The position numbers and the translations under genes are program-made. A stretch of DNA of 64,000 bases. Source: Planctomycetota bacterium (lineage in GTDB: Bacteria > Planctomycetota > PUPC01 > JACPCR01). Below the pieces are notes generated by a model. The model did not search any database. It saw nothing but the letters and a program-made list of their open reading frames with translations, and had not been told where the DNA came from. The stretch covers positions 1 through 64,000 of the forward strand of contig JAQBXN010000026.1 of the NCBI GenBank assembly GCA_027625095.1. Reading direction: 5' to 3'. This document shows, one piece after another, positions 18,100 through 27,324 of this stretch. Each line of letters opens with the position of its first letter. Within the stretch, counting starts at the first letter, position 1.

Positions 18100-18932
18100 G
18101 GAGTATTTTCGCGCAAGGTCCGATTGGCCTCTGACGTGGCAGGGATTCCTTTCCTTACATTCTTTATTGTGTCCGCGCCTTATGTTGTCGTATCGACCGT
18201 CCTAACCATTTTGATGGGGGCAAAGCTGTTCCGTGTTAAAGGACTCAAAACTGAGGAAGAAAAGGCCGAAGCGGCAAATCTAGTTGCGGGATTCGATGAG
18301 AATGACGGGATCGAGAGCGAAAGTTTTTTCTGGTTTGGCACCATTATGACCGGCCTGTTCATCATTGTGATAGCAGCAACGTCAGCGCTGCCTTATATCA
18401 GTGACCTGGGCATGGGCTATGTCGCACTCAGTTTCGCTGCGGTAATGCTGATGCGATACAAATCGGAAGTGGACAAGTTTTACCAGTCAGTGGATTGGGA
18501 TCTTCTCGGTTTCTTCGCCTGTCTGTTTGTGGTTATCAACGTGATGGAGCATGCAATGGTGCTCGAAATGATCGGCACCTGGATAAAACCGATCATTAAT
18601 ATGACCCCAAAGCTGGCAGTGCTGCTCTGATGGTGGCGGCTGGGATGGCCAGTTCGGTCACCGACAATATTCCACTGGCGGCCATGCTGGCCAAGATTCT
18701 GGGTGGACTTCCCGATGCTCCCAGTATGAAACTCTGGTGGGCAGTCGTCTTCGGCGCCAACCTCGGCGGGAACATCACCCCGATCGGGTCCGCTTCCACT
18801 CTAGTGGCCGTGACCATCATTCATAAGAACAAACTTCACATGACGTTCGGTGGATTTGTTAAGGTGGCCACTCCGTATTCGGCAATCCAGCTTTTGCTTG
18901 CGGCTGTATACGTGGGGCTCTTTGTGGGATGA
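18100..18932 (+). pseudogene. ArsB/NhaD-type ion permease, 5'-truncated and frameshifted
   Basis: Homology-like sequence starts near 18115 (LASDVAGIPFLTFFIVSAPY), which is about the midpoint of a permease of the ArsB/NhaD (ion transporter) superfamily; the N-terminal half is missing. The frame carries several membrane helices to a TGA at 18628-18630, overlapped by an ATG (TGATG), and the next frame continues without loss: LAVLL then MVAAGMASSVTDNIPLAAML, the family's conserved DNIP region, and GGNITPIGSASTLVAV, then the last helix. So one protein has been split by a -1 shift. The upstream 70 bases hold no start or ribosome site that would restore a full protein. Most likely a dead gene fragment; the pair could also be two coupled half-proteins. 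Confidence 0.7.
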
Positions 18933-19311
18933 GGACTGGGTTTTCCGTGGGAGGAAAGGGGCGAGCAATACCCCAATGATTAGAAAATCAAGAGGCCTGA
19001 TCCTTTTCCTGGGCGTTCTGCTAACGGCAATCAGGAGTTGAGCATAGGAATTTGATGGCCATCCGAGGGTGTGTGCCCTAACTCCGTCGAGGCTTCCAGA
19101 GCCTGCAGAAACCCTCCAGACAATGATCGAAAAATACTTGAAAACGGAAGCCACCCGAAAGGAAAGAACCTGGTCAAAATGCGGCAAACAAGACACTGGT
19201 AATTCGGTGATCACGCAGTGCAGTGGGGTTTTGGAGCCGGCTCTTTGTCTGTCATTTGACTCTACTCCCAAATGCTGAATCCAGGCCCGGCCGCAGCGAA
19301 GCACCATCGAC
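18933..19311. other. Gene-free stretch with a possible peptide relic
   Basis: The only protein-like item in these 379 bases is a 21-codon frame at 18976-19041 reading MIRKSRGLILFLGVLLTAI, which looks like the signal peptide or membrane anchor of a gene whose remainder is lost. No ribosome site precedes it. It adjoins the decayed stress-protein/permease patch and may belong to the same debris. Confidence 0.35.
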
Positions 19312-19647
19312 TTACTTCCCGGGTGATGTGACTTCCACCTTCAGCGCCCACAGGACATCTCCGACCTTGGTGTGGGTTACGGATGCTCTGCTCTTCTTGG
19401 GAAAGCCGTTTCGGGCGCTGGCCCTTTTGCCATCGAGAGAAAACGCGGTTTCGATCTCGCCCTTTTTCACACCAAACCTGAACGTATTATTGCTTTCGTT
19501 CTTACCCCCGAGCCGGAAGGTCCCAGTCTCCATGTTTACATTGTGGATATAGCCATCCATGACCTGGGCCTCGTCCGCCTGTGCGTTGGATGGGGTAATG
19601 AGTGCCAGGGCGAGCGTGGCTGCAACCATGGTGAAAGCGTACCTCAT
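19312..19647 (-). CDS. Small secreted hypothetical protein
   Basis: A 111-residue protein with a clear signal peptide (MRYAFTMVAATLALALITPSNAQA, cleavage after about residue 24). The mature part of about 87 residues is predicted beta-rich, with Lys/Thr patches (TFRFGVKKGEIETAFSLDGK) and no Cys. A strong Shine-Dalgarno (AAGGAG, seven bases from the ATG) fixes the start. The mature domain looks like a small OB- or barrel-like fold, but I recognise no family. It lies alone, downstream of the flavoprotein gene on the same strand with a gap of about 320 bases. Confidence 0.72.
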   Translation of the reverse strand: MRYAFTMVAATLALALITPSNAQADEAQVMDGYIHNVNMETGTFRLGGKNESNNTFRFGVKKGEIETAFSLDGKRASARNGFPKKSRASVTHTKVGDVLWALKVEVTSPGK

Positions 19648-19965
19648 AGAATTATCTCCTTGCCGCGGAAGCGGCGGTTAAGAAAACTGCTTGCCGCTCG
19701 TCGAGTGGAAACCCCGAAAAGCGAGAGGCCAAGTGTCTCTACACACAGGGCGTATCAAAACGCAAAAGGTTAGCAGGAAATTTTTGAAAAAATCTCATGA
19801 AGGGTTGGAATGCAACAGGAATGTCCAAAACGGGACGGGGACTACTTAGGGGTTTTCGCAGGCGAAGAATCGAGAACGTTCGGCTCTAGCGAGCCGGGAA
19901 GTCCACCTACACTTGAGAACCGAGCACCGAACGGGTCGGCCGATCGATTGCTTTTCGAGCCCGCA
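19648..19965. other. Intergenic region, no gene seen
   Basis: These 318 bases lie between two minus-strand genes. The only structure noticed is a small hairpin (CGGCTC, loop TAGC, GAGCCG) near 19883, without a T tract. Confidence 0.4.
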
Positions 19966-21378
19966 TCAGGGCAGACTGATGCTCTGAAGATGCGAAATGA
20001 GATTTTCTGGGTCGTACTTCTGCTTGCACTTTTGCAGCCTGCTGTAGTTTTCCGTTCCGAAATAGGCCACTTGCCAGTTTTTCAATTCAAGACTGGGATA
20101 GTTGCGATAGTGCCGCGTGATGCCGATGTTCTCCAGCTTCCGTTGTATCTCGTTGACTTTGGCAATTCTATCTTCTGTAGCGCCATCATTTTCCCAATAA
20201 CTTTGCAGTTCTCCAAGGTAGCCAAACATTCTGTGAGGATACGCGGCAGTCTTGACTTTCGATTGATCTGCAATGGCGCCACCTAGAGTGTTTATCTGAA
20301 ATATTGTCCCTACGGAGGATGTAACAAGATCGAATATCTCGTGGATGCCATCAACAAGATCATCAAAATTTTTGTAGAACCCTGCCGAGACATTCTTGAA
20401 GTGCAAAGGTGTCTTGCGGCCATAGTAGCGGGTCACTGCCGTACTTAACTTTTCCTGAGCCAATGGCGAGACAGATGTCGCGCCCTGGGATAAGGCATCT
20501 GCAATCGAATTCACCAAGCCTTTGGAAGTCTGGTCAAAGTAGGTGATCAGGATAGTGATTGCATTCCCATTCAACACAAACGCCGAGAACGCGTCATCAG
20601 GTAAGGTTCGGGTGGTCTCGAACCATTTTTTGCAGGTGGCGACCGCATCGCTTGTGCTCAGATGACGAAACTTTATCCGGTGCCGAGGCAGGGTCTGGGG
20701 CGCAGCATGGGTCTGGTAACGAAGTTCTGTAATGATTCCGAAATTGCCATTGCCGCCGCCCCGGCATGCCCATAGTAATTCGGGATCATCCTTCGAGTCG
20801 ATAATAAGTCCTCTTCCATCCACCATTCTGACGCCCTTCAGATTGTCACACGTCAATCCCCAGCGACGGGAAAACATCCCATAGCCTCCCCCCAGTGTGA
20901 GCCCTGATAATCCGACGGTACCGCAAGAACCGACAGGGACAATTCTACCTCTTGGAATCAGGAAATCGTACAGTTGAAATAGTTTTGTACCTGCACCACT
21001 GATGAATTGATCGCCTACCAATTTTTGCTCATTGATAAGAGAGACGTCCACCACAATACCGTGGGCATTGAGTGAAAAGCCTTCAAAGCTATGACCCCCG
21101 CTTTTGACCGCAATTGGAAGCCGTTTGTAAGCCGCGTATTTGAGAGCTTTTTGAACTCCGGCCTCATTCCTGCACACCGCAATCAGGCTGGGTGTGGTCT
21201 TGATACGCTTGTTGAAAGGCGTTGAGAATGCTTTGTAGTCAGAAACGCTTGGTATCAGAAAAACGATATCCTGATTTGACTCGACCTCTTTCGAAAGCAG
21301 ATATGAGGGGTAAAGGCTGGCCAATGCCAGCTGGCTCGTTGCCAGTTTCAGGACGTCTCTGCGTGAAATCTGTTCCAT
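19966..21378 (-). CDS. FAD-binding (BBE-like, PCMH-type) oxidoreductase, Tat-exported
   Basis: A 470-residue flavoprotein of the VAO/berberine-bridge family. A twin-arginine leader (SRRDVLKLA, RR at 6-7) suggests folded export. The PCMH-type FAD domain shows AVKSGGHSFEG, whose His is the usual 8-alpha FAD attachment site, and VGSCGTVGLSGLTLGGGYG, whose Cys sits where the second covalent FAD bond forms in bicovalent members. GGGNGNFGII follows. The C-terminus has the short BBE motif with the conserved NYPS...YFGTENYSRLQKCKQKYDP ending. Known relatives oxidise oligosaccharides or alkaloid-type amines; sugar oxidation fits a glycan-degrading bacterium, but that is inference. Confidence 0.87.
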   Translation of the reverse strand: MEQISRRDVLKLATSQLALASLYPSYLLSKEVESNQDIVFLIPSVSDYKAFSTPFNKRIKTTPSLIAVCRNEAGVQKALKYAAYKRLPIAVKSGGHSFEGFSLNAHGIVVDVSLINEQKLVGDQFISGAGTKLFQLYDFLIPRGRIVPVGSCGTVGLSGLTLGGGYGMFSRRWGLTCDNLKGVRMVDGRGLIIDSKDDPELLWACRGGGNGNFGIITELRYQTHAAPQTLPRHRIKFRHLSTSDAVATCKKWFETTRTLPDDAFSAFVLNGNAITILITYFDQTSKGLVNSIADALSQGATSVSPLAQEKLSTAVTRYYGRKTPLHFKNVSAGFYKNFDDLVDGIHEIFDLVTSSVGTIFQINTLGGAIADQSKVKTAAYPHRMFGYLGELQSYWENDGATEDRIAKVNEIQRKLENIGITRHYRNYPSLELKNWQVAYFGTENYSRLQKCKQKYDPENLISHLQSISLP

Positions 21379-21581
21379 TGTCCGCCGCGTTTGTCTGGTG
21401 AAAAAGTCAGATTATAGGCCCGCCCGCGATCCAGCCCAAGTTGAGCGCCCCGATTCCGGTTATTTTCAGAACTAATGCCGATAAAGTGATCGGGTTCACG
21501 CTGACCCCCAAGCCAGGTCGGCGGATTTTCGGAAAAGTAATGACGGGGTGGTGGAAGTGAGCCGAGGCCCCACACTGTTCC

Positions 21582-23051
21582 CTACGCAATGATTTCTGTG
21601 ATTGGCAAACCGTGATCGATGGCCAGGCGCTTGCGGCCGGGTATTTCGAGCTTGTGGGAGTCGACACCCATCTGACGCAGAATCGTGGCGTGGATGTCGG
21701 TGACGTAGTGCCGGTTTTCCACGGCATGGAAGCCGATCTCATCGGTCGCACCGTGGACAACACCGCGCTTGAGGCCGCCGCCGGCCATCCATACGGTGAA
21801 ACCGAAGATGTGATGGTCGCGGCCATCGGCCCCCTGTGTGCCTGGGGTGCGGCCGAATTCTGTGGCGAAGATAACCAATGTTTCGTCGAGCAATCCGCGA
21901 CGGTCGAGGTCTTCGAGCAGTCCACCGATCGGCTGGTCGACCGCGAGTGAATTCTTCGTGTGATTGTTCTTGAGCCCCCCGTGGGCATCCCAGGCTCCTG
22001 CGCCGCCGCCGCCGTGTTGGATTTGGATGAAACGAACTCCGCGCTCAACGAAACGACGCGCCGCCAGCAGTTGCATGCCGACATCACGGCAGTGCGAGTT
22101 GTCCAAACCGTAGAGGGCCTTGGTCTCCTCCGATTCTTTGGAAAAATCAACTACCTCGGGAACTGCGGTCTGCATACGGTATGCAAGTTCATAGGAGGCG
22201 ACTCGCGCAGCCATGGCGGGGTCGCTGGGATACTCGATGCCGCGCAGGCGGTTCAGATCATGAACCAACTCGAATCCCACACTTTGTTCCTGTGACGAAA
22301 ACGGACGCTGTGGGCGGCCGTAGTCGAGCGGGTTGTTCGGATCGATGCGAAGCGGCACTGCGTCGTGCGCGGGGCCGAGGTAATGTCCATCCTTCTTGTT
22401 CCAGTATTCTCGATTCCCAATGGAGATGAACTGCGGCAGATTGTCATTGAGCGAACCGAGACCGTAATGCACCCAGGCGCCGAGCGTGGGATATTCGCCG
22501 TCGTTCATGTGGCGTCCGGAGTGGAACTGGGTCTGCGCTCCGTGATTGCTGTCGGTGGTCCACATAGACCGCACCACGGCCAGCTTATCCACGTTTCGCG
22601 CGACATGAGGGAACCAGTCGCTTACTTCAATGCCACTTTGTCCGTGCTTCTTGAAGCCTACCTGCAGTGGGTAAAGTTTGTTTCGCTGATTCCCGTTACC
22701 GTCGGGCACCACCAGTCTCTCGATGGCCAGCCTTTTCGGGTTCTGGACGTCGGCAAAGGGGGTGTCCGCAATAGTCTTGCCGCCGTATTTGGTCAGCATC
22801 GGCTTGGGATCAAAGCTTTCCATGTGGCTCACACCGCCGTTCATAAAAAGCCAGATGACGCTCTTGGCCCTGGGCGCGAAATGCGGCTGCCCATCTGGGG
22901 GCGTCCAGACCGCGTCGCTCGCGGCAAGCCCTTCCCGTTGCAGCATGGCGCCCAATGCGAGACCGGTGAATCCCATCCCCATGTCGGAGAGAAAGGTGCG
23001 GCGGGAGAGGTGTTGGCCAAGGAGGTTGTGTTGGTATTGAGTGTTCGACAT
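21582..23051 (-). CDS. DUF1501 protein, Tat-exported (first of three)
   Basis: A 489-residue protein of the alkaline-phosphatase-like superfamily. The leader carries RRTFL (RR at 17-18) ahead of a hydrophobic stretch ([11 protein letters not shown]). Family hallmarks follow: [31 protein letters not shown]-like His/Asp stretch ([13 protein letters not shown]), and [17 protein letters not shown] near the C-terminus, then DHGLPITEI. The family is common in planctomycetes and relatives and has no proven substrate. It starts five bases after the DUF1549/DUF1553 gene ends, the standard pairing of the two families, so they form a two-gene operon whose products probably meet in the periplasm. Confidence 0.92.
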   Translation of the reverse strand: MSNTQYQHNLLGQHLSRRTFLSDMGMGFTGLALGAMLQREGLAASDAVWTPPDGQPHFAPRAKSVIWLFMNGGVSHMESFDPKPMLTKYGGKTIADTPFADVQNPKRLAIERLVVPDGNGNQRNKLYPLQVGFKKHGQSGIEVSDWFPHVARNVDKLAVVRSMWTTDSNHGAQTQFHSGRHMNDGEYPTLGAWVHYGLGSLNDNLPQFISIGNREYWNKKDGHYLGPAHDAVPLRIDPNNPLDYGRPQRPFSSQEQSVGFELVHDLNRLRGIEYPSDPAMAARVASYELAYRMQTAVPEVVDFSKESEETKALYGLDNSHCRDVGMQLLAARRFVERGVRFIQIQHGGGGAGAWDAHGGLKNNHTKNSLAVDQPIGGLLEDLDRRGLLDETLVIFATEFGRTPGTQGADGRDHHIFGFTVWMAGGGLKRGVVHGATDEIGFHAVENRHYVTDIHATILRQMGVDSHKLEIPGRKRLAIDHGLPITEIIA

Positions 23052-23056
23052 GTCTG

Positions 23057-26000
23057 TTAACGCAGAGTTATAAAATCGTTGTGATTCAGCAGTGCCCAGA
23101 TGATGTGGGAGCGGGCCTTGTCTGGCGATGTGTTGGGGAGCATTCTCCAGGCTTCCAGGGCCTTGGCGCTGGAAGCGATTTCCGCATCACTGGGCGCGAT
23201 ACAGAGCAGGACATTGAATGCTTTGCGAATAAATGCGGCGTCGTCCAATTGCCCACCCTCGACGAGTCGCGCGGCGATCAGCGGCGTGGCATCGTGAATC
23301 AACCCACCGTTGGAGAGGGCAAGCGCCTGCTGCGGCACGATACTCTGGTCGCGCTGGTAACACTCCTTCACCATCGCCTCGTCGAACATGGTAAGGAACA
23401 GATTCCGATCATTGTTCGAGTGGAAAAAATACAGGCTGCGCCGCTTCGAGGACTCCTGAGCGGCGGAAGGAACCGGGGGGCCGCCCATGGTCAGGTCGAG
23501 TTGGCCGGACAAGGCAAGAACAGAATCCCGAACCACCTGCGCTTCCAACCGGATGGGTGGACGCCGCCATAGGTGATGGTTGTCCTGGTCTCTTGCAATA
23601 TTGCCTTCACCTCCGGCCAGGGAAGAACTCATCCGATAAACTGAGGAGGTCACGATAAGACGGTGCAGATGCTTCATGCTCCAGCCGTTTTCCACGAGTT
23701 CGATGGCGAGCCAATCTAGCAACTCGGGATGGGTTGGTGGGGTGCCCTTGCGGCCAAAGTCGAACACCGTTGTTACCAACGGTGTGCCCAGGTGACGCAT
23801 CCAGATGTGGTTCACTGCGACGCGGGCAGTAAGCGGATTCCGTGAATCAGTAATCCAGTCGGCCAATGCTTTCCGTCGCCCGGTGCTTGTCGGCGGAAAC
23901 TTCACCGCAGGGTCGTCGCTACCCGAGTTTTTGAATCGCGTCGGTGTCCATTTCGCACCTACAAGCCGGGCGTACGACTCTCCAGGGGCAACAGGGGCAG
24001 CGACACTTTTCTCGGACTTTTCCAGGGCCTCCATCTTCTGCTTTACTTCCTTCTCGATGGCCTCATTCTTGCCTCCGACTTTCAGCAACTTCAATTCGGC
24101 AACAGCCAGGGTGTGCCGTGCTGTTGCAAGTTGCACCTTCCGTTCGGCGAGGACAGCAGCAGCCGTTTTTTCGCGCTCGCTCTCTTCACCTGGCTTGGTC
24201 CATGAGGCGCGCATGGCGTCGGCGCGTCGTTGAATGCTCTCCACTTCCGCCTTCGCGATGGCCACAGCCTGCTCGGCCACGGCTGACTCGCCCTGCGTCA
24301 GGACCACTGCGGATTTAGCGCCTTCCAAAGAGGTGGGCGCCTTTCCCGGCGTCGCGACGGACTCCTGCAACTTGACGTCGGAGCTTAGCGGAGCGATTGA
24401 AAATTCATGGAAAACCACCAGAGCATCGAAGGTTATCAACTGCATCGCCCCCTCCCGTCTGTCCAACGGAGACTGCCACGCAAGCACCGGCGCTCCATCA
24501 AGCGATACGTTGACGAGATTGCCGCGAGCCTGCACCTGAAAAGTGTAGTCCTGTTCCACTTTGATGGGCAGTGCACGCATCGCATCGCTGGGATAAACCC
24601 AATTACCGGCTTTGCTGTACGACCCCTGCACTTTGGAACCGCCCGAGACGGCGCTGGCATAAACGATCACTGCGCTGTCTGTAGCGGCCGCCGGTAGGGT
24701 CGGATCCTCATGACTTGCATCGAATGTCAGCCCCACGCTTCGCCACCTGCTCCCGCCGAGGATGCGGAAGCGTATGGATACATCGAAATCCTGCGGTGCT
24801 TTACCAACCAGTTGAAGGATCGAACGAGTGTCGCCGTCCAATTTCTGCTCCAGGCTTCCGGGCTGATGAACCCACTCGCCCGCAATCGTTTTCCAGCGGG
24901 TCTTGTCAAACGTCTCAAACTTTTCCACGATCCGCATACCTTCTTCGAGTTCAACGGTCTCCACTTCAGGATTAGTTAACAGAGACACGAGCTTGGTCGC
25001 AGCGAGAATCTCCGCTTCCATGTTTTTCCGGGCGTCGAGAATTTCCGCGGCGCTCTTTCTCGCGGCCTCCAGGTTTTCATTCGCTTTTTCCAAGGCTGCC
25101 TCGGCCGATTCAACTTTCTTCCGAGCCGTCGCCAAGTAGGCATCCAACACCCACGGCTGTCGAACCGGCTCCCACGCCTCTTCCGGAAGTGCGACTTGCT
25201 GAATGACCATTTCCTTGAACGACAACAGTTCGGGCAGACCGGGGGTGATGGGAGTGGTTTTGTCCGGATTGTATTCGTCGCCGCGGATGTAGCGATAGGT
25301 TGGTGCGTCGAGCAGGCCATCAAACACCCTTGGGATGCCGTCGCGGGTGAGATCTGCCTCGCCAGGCACGATGTCCATCCGCACAAAGTATGGCTCGAAG
25401 AATGCCCGCATGCGGTAGAAATCCGTCTGGGTGATCGGGTCATATTTATGGTCGTGGCACTTTGCGCAATTCATCGTCAGGCCAAGGAGTCCCTTGCTCA
25501 CGTGCTCGACAGTTTGCTCGAGCCACGGGTTGCGATTGAAGAGGAAATAGTTCCGCGCCAGGAAACCGGTTGCCCGCAGCTTGCCGAGGACATTGGGATG
25601 CAGCTCGTCTGCGGCGAGCATGAGGCTGACCATTTCGTCGTAAGGGGTGTCCTCGTTGAGTGACTCCACGATCCAGTCACGCCAGTGCCACATGTGTTCC
25701 TGACTATTGCGCAACTGCATGCCGAGGCCCCACCAGTCGCTGTAACGCCACACGTCCATCCAGTGTCGAGCCCAGCGCTCGCCGTGACGGGGATCTTTAA
25801 GAAGACGGTCGACGACTGTTTCATACCAGTCCTTTGAGGTGTCCTGTTCAAACGTGACAATCTCCTCAGCAGTTGGTGGCAACCCGACGAGGTCGAGGTA
25901 AAGGCGTCGCAGCAGTTCCATGCGTGACGCCTCGTGTTGGGGTGCCAGTCCGTGCTGTTCATGTTGCCTTGCGATAAAGGCATCGATCGGATTCTTTATC

Positions 26001-26476
26001 CAGCCGGTGTTAGCGACGGCTGGGACGGGCGGGCTGGCGGGCTGCTTAAAGGCCCAGTGCTCATCCGGAGCGGCCTCGGGTTTTTCATCCGCCGGAGCGG
26101 GAGCGCCCTGGAGTATCCAGTCCTTGATAAGTTTGACATGCTCGGCAGAAAACGGTTCACCCTCATGTTCGGGCGGCATTCGCTCTTCGAGATCTGCGGT
26201 GGAGATGCGTTTCAGCAGGATGCTCTCAGATGCATCGCCAGGTTTGAACACGGGGCCGGACTTACCACCCTTCAACATGGATTGCACGGTGTCGAGGCGC
26301 AGACTGGACTTTTGCTTGAGCGATCCATGACACACGTAGCACCGGGATTTCAGCAGCGGTTTGACCTCCTTGAGATAATCAATATCGCCGCGGGAGTCAG
26401 AGGATAGGAAGGCAAATGACAGCGACAGCAGAGCCCCAGGCAACAACCCTTTTGTCAGTCGGCGTGGGCGTTTCAT
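23057..26476 (-). CDS. DUF1549/DUF1553 cytochrome-like protein with internal coiled coil
   Basis: A 1139-residue exported protein. The leader ends near residue 30. A planctomycete cytochrome C domain follows, with CYVCH at 46-50 and the RMPPEHEGE ligand-like stretch. DUF1549 spans about 155-365 and includes a second CxxCH in [13 protein letters not shown]. Residues 440-700 are an insert: a coiled coil rich in Ala/Glu, a LamG-like sandwich ([21 protein letters not shown]), then another coiled coil at about 720-850. DUF1553 runs from about 880 to 1120 ([26 protein letters not shown]). Length and insert are larger than in the simplest members. Role unknown; electron transfer in glycan oxidation is the usual speculation. 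Confidence 0.9.
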   Translation of the reverse strand: MKRPRRLTKGLLPGALLSLSFAFLSSDSRGDIDYLKEVKPLLKSRCYVCHGSLKQKSSLRLDTVQSMLKGGKSGPVFKPGDASESILLKRISTADLEERMPPEHEGEPFSAEHVKLIKDWILQGAPAPADEKPEAAPDEHWAFKQPASPPVPAVANTGWIKNPIDAFIARQHEQHGLAPQHEASRMELLRRLYLDLVGLPPTAEEIVTFEQDTSKDWYETVVDRLLKDPRHGERWARHWMDVWRYSDWWGLGMQLRNSQEHMWHWRDWIVESLNEDTPYDEMVSLMLAADELHPNVLGKLRATGFLARNYFLFNRNPWLEQTVEHVSKGLLGLTMNCAKCHDHKYDPITQTDFYRMRAFFEPYFVRMDIVPGEADLTRDGIPRVFDGLLDAPTYRYIRGDEYNPDKTTPITPGLPELLSFKEMVIQQVALPEEAWEPVRQPWVLDAYLATARKKVESAEAALEKANENLEAARKSAAEILDARKNMEAEILAATKLVSLLTNPEVETVELEEGMRIVEKFETFDKTRWKTIAGEWVHQPGSLEQKLDGDTRSILQLVGKAPQDFDVSIRFRILGGSRWRSVGLTFDASHEDPTLPAAATDSAVIVYASAVSGGSKVQGSYSKAGNWVYPSDAMRALPIKVEQDYTFQVQARGNLVNVSLDGAPVLAWQSPLDRREGAMQLITFDALVVFHEFSIAPLSSDVKLQESVATPGKAPTSLEGAKSAVVLTQGESAVAEQAVAIAKAEVESIQRRADAMRASWTKPGEESEREKTAAAVLAERKVQLATARHTLAVAELKLLKVGGKNEAIEKEVKQKMEALEKSEKSVAAPVAPGESYARLVGAKWTPTRFKNSGSDDPAVKFPPTSTGRRKALADWITDSRNPLTARVAVNHIWMRHLGTPLVTTVFDFGRKGTPPTHPELLDWLAIELVENGWSMKHLHRLIVTSSVYRMSSSLAGGEGNIARDQDNHHLWRRPPIRLEAQVVRDSVLALSGQLDLTMGGPPVPSAAQESSKRRSLYFFHSNNDRNLFLTMFDEAMVKECYQRDQSIVPQQALALSNGGLIHDATPLIAARLVEGGQLDDAAFIRKAFNVLLCIAPSDAEIASSAKALEAWRMLPNTSPDKARSHIIWALLNHNDFITLR

Positions 26477-26511
26477 GAGTTCGGGAATTCGGCGGGGGAG
26501 TGTCGTTTGGA

Positions 26512-27192
26512 TTAAGTTCGCCTTCGAGCAAGTTCGTCTACAAACTCTGCATGTTCAGTGGAGGCCAGGCCGAGTTCCAGGGTTTCAAGGAGTTTAGTGC
26601 TGTTCCCTGTGAGTAATGCATCAACTTTCAGCCAAAGCCCAGGGAACACAACTGACTTGATGATCCCTTCAGGCGTGATTTGGAATTCCTGGTATCTGTG
26701 CCCGACTAAACGATGCCATCGTACCGCCGGCCCATTCAGCAAGATTACGATGTATTCCTCAACGCCCGCAGCCTGGTACAGCTCCTTCTTCTGGTGCAAA
26801 TCGTAAGAGGAACTCGAAAGACTGGTTTCAACAATTAATTCGGGGGCGCCATGAAAAAAAATCTCCTCCTCCCAAGAACTCCCGCCATATTCCTGAATGA
26901 TTCGAAGGTGTCCATCAGGCTGTGGGGCATCCTTGAGCATGTACCACGTTGCATTGGCTCCGGCCTCACAACCGGGTGTGTGTGCGGCGTAGTAACCCAG
27001 CCACAACTGCACTCTGGCATCACTCCTTCCATGCCCAGCAGAAAGCGGCGACGGCATATAGACAATCCCTCCGATTAATTCTGCTCTCTTCAGATCCGGG
27101 ATATCGTTCCATCGCTGGATGAACTCTTCACGAGTCAGCCAGTCTCCGGCTCTTAAAGGCTCTACCTGGGTTTGAACAGACATGTGTGGCAC
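26512..27192 (-). CDS. Uma2-family (DUF820) PD-(D/E)XK nuclease-like protein
   Basis: A 226-residue protein with the Uma2 fold: LIGGIVYMPSPLSAGHGR, DGHLRIIQEYGG, PELIVETSLSSSSYDLHQKKELY with the acidic and lysine residues expected at the PD-(D/E)XK site, and GVEEYIVI, typical of the family. These proteins occur in many paralogous copies in cyanobacteria, planctomycetes and Chloroflexota, and their physiological role is unknown; nuclease activity is predicted from the fold. It lies between two unrelated secreted proteins and has no partner gene here. Confidence 0.85.
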   Translation of the reverse strand: MPHMSVQTQVEPLRAGDWLTREEFIQRWNDIPDLKRAELIGGIVYMPSPLSAGHGRSDARVQLWLGYYAAHTPGCEAGANATWYMLKDAPQPDGHLRIIQEYGGSSWEEEIFFHGAPELIVETSLSSSSYDLHQKKELYQAAGVEEYIVILLNGPAVRWHRLVGHRYQEFQITPEGIIKSVVFPGLWLKVDALLTGNSTKLLETLELGLASTEHAEFVDELARRRT

Positions 27193-27324
27193 TCCTATTT
27201 GAGTCGCGATTGTAGGCTCGAAACGGAATCCCTCAAGGGCTACCCACGCCAGGAGCCGCGGTGACCGTCAGGAACGGGGCTGCCGATGCATGGAAGAGAC
27301 TGGATCAGCAAACTGGTCACGCGG

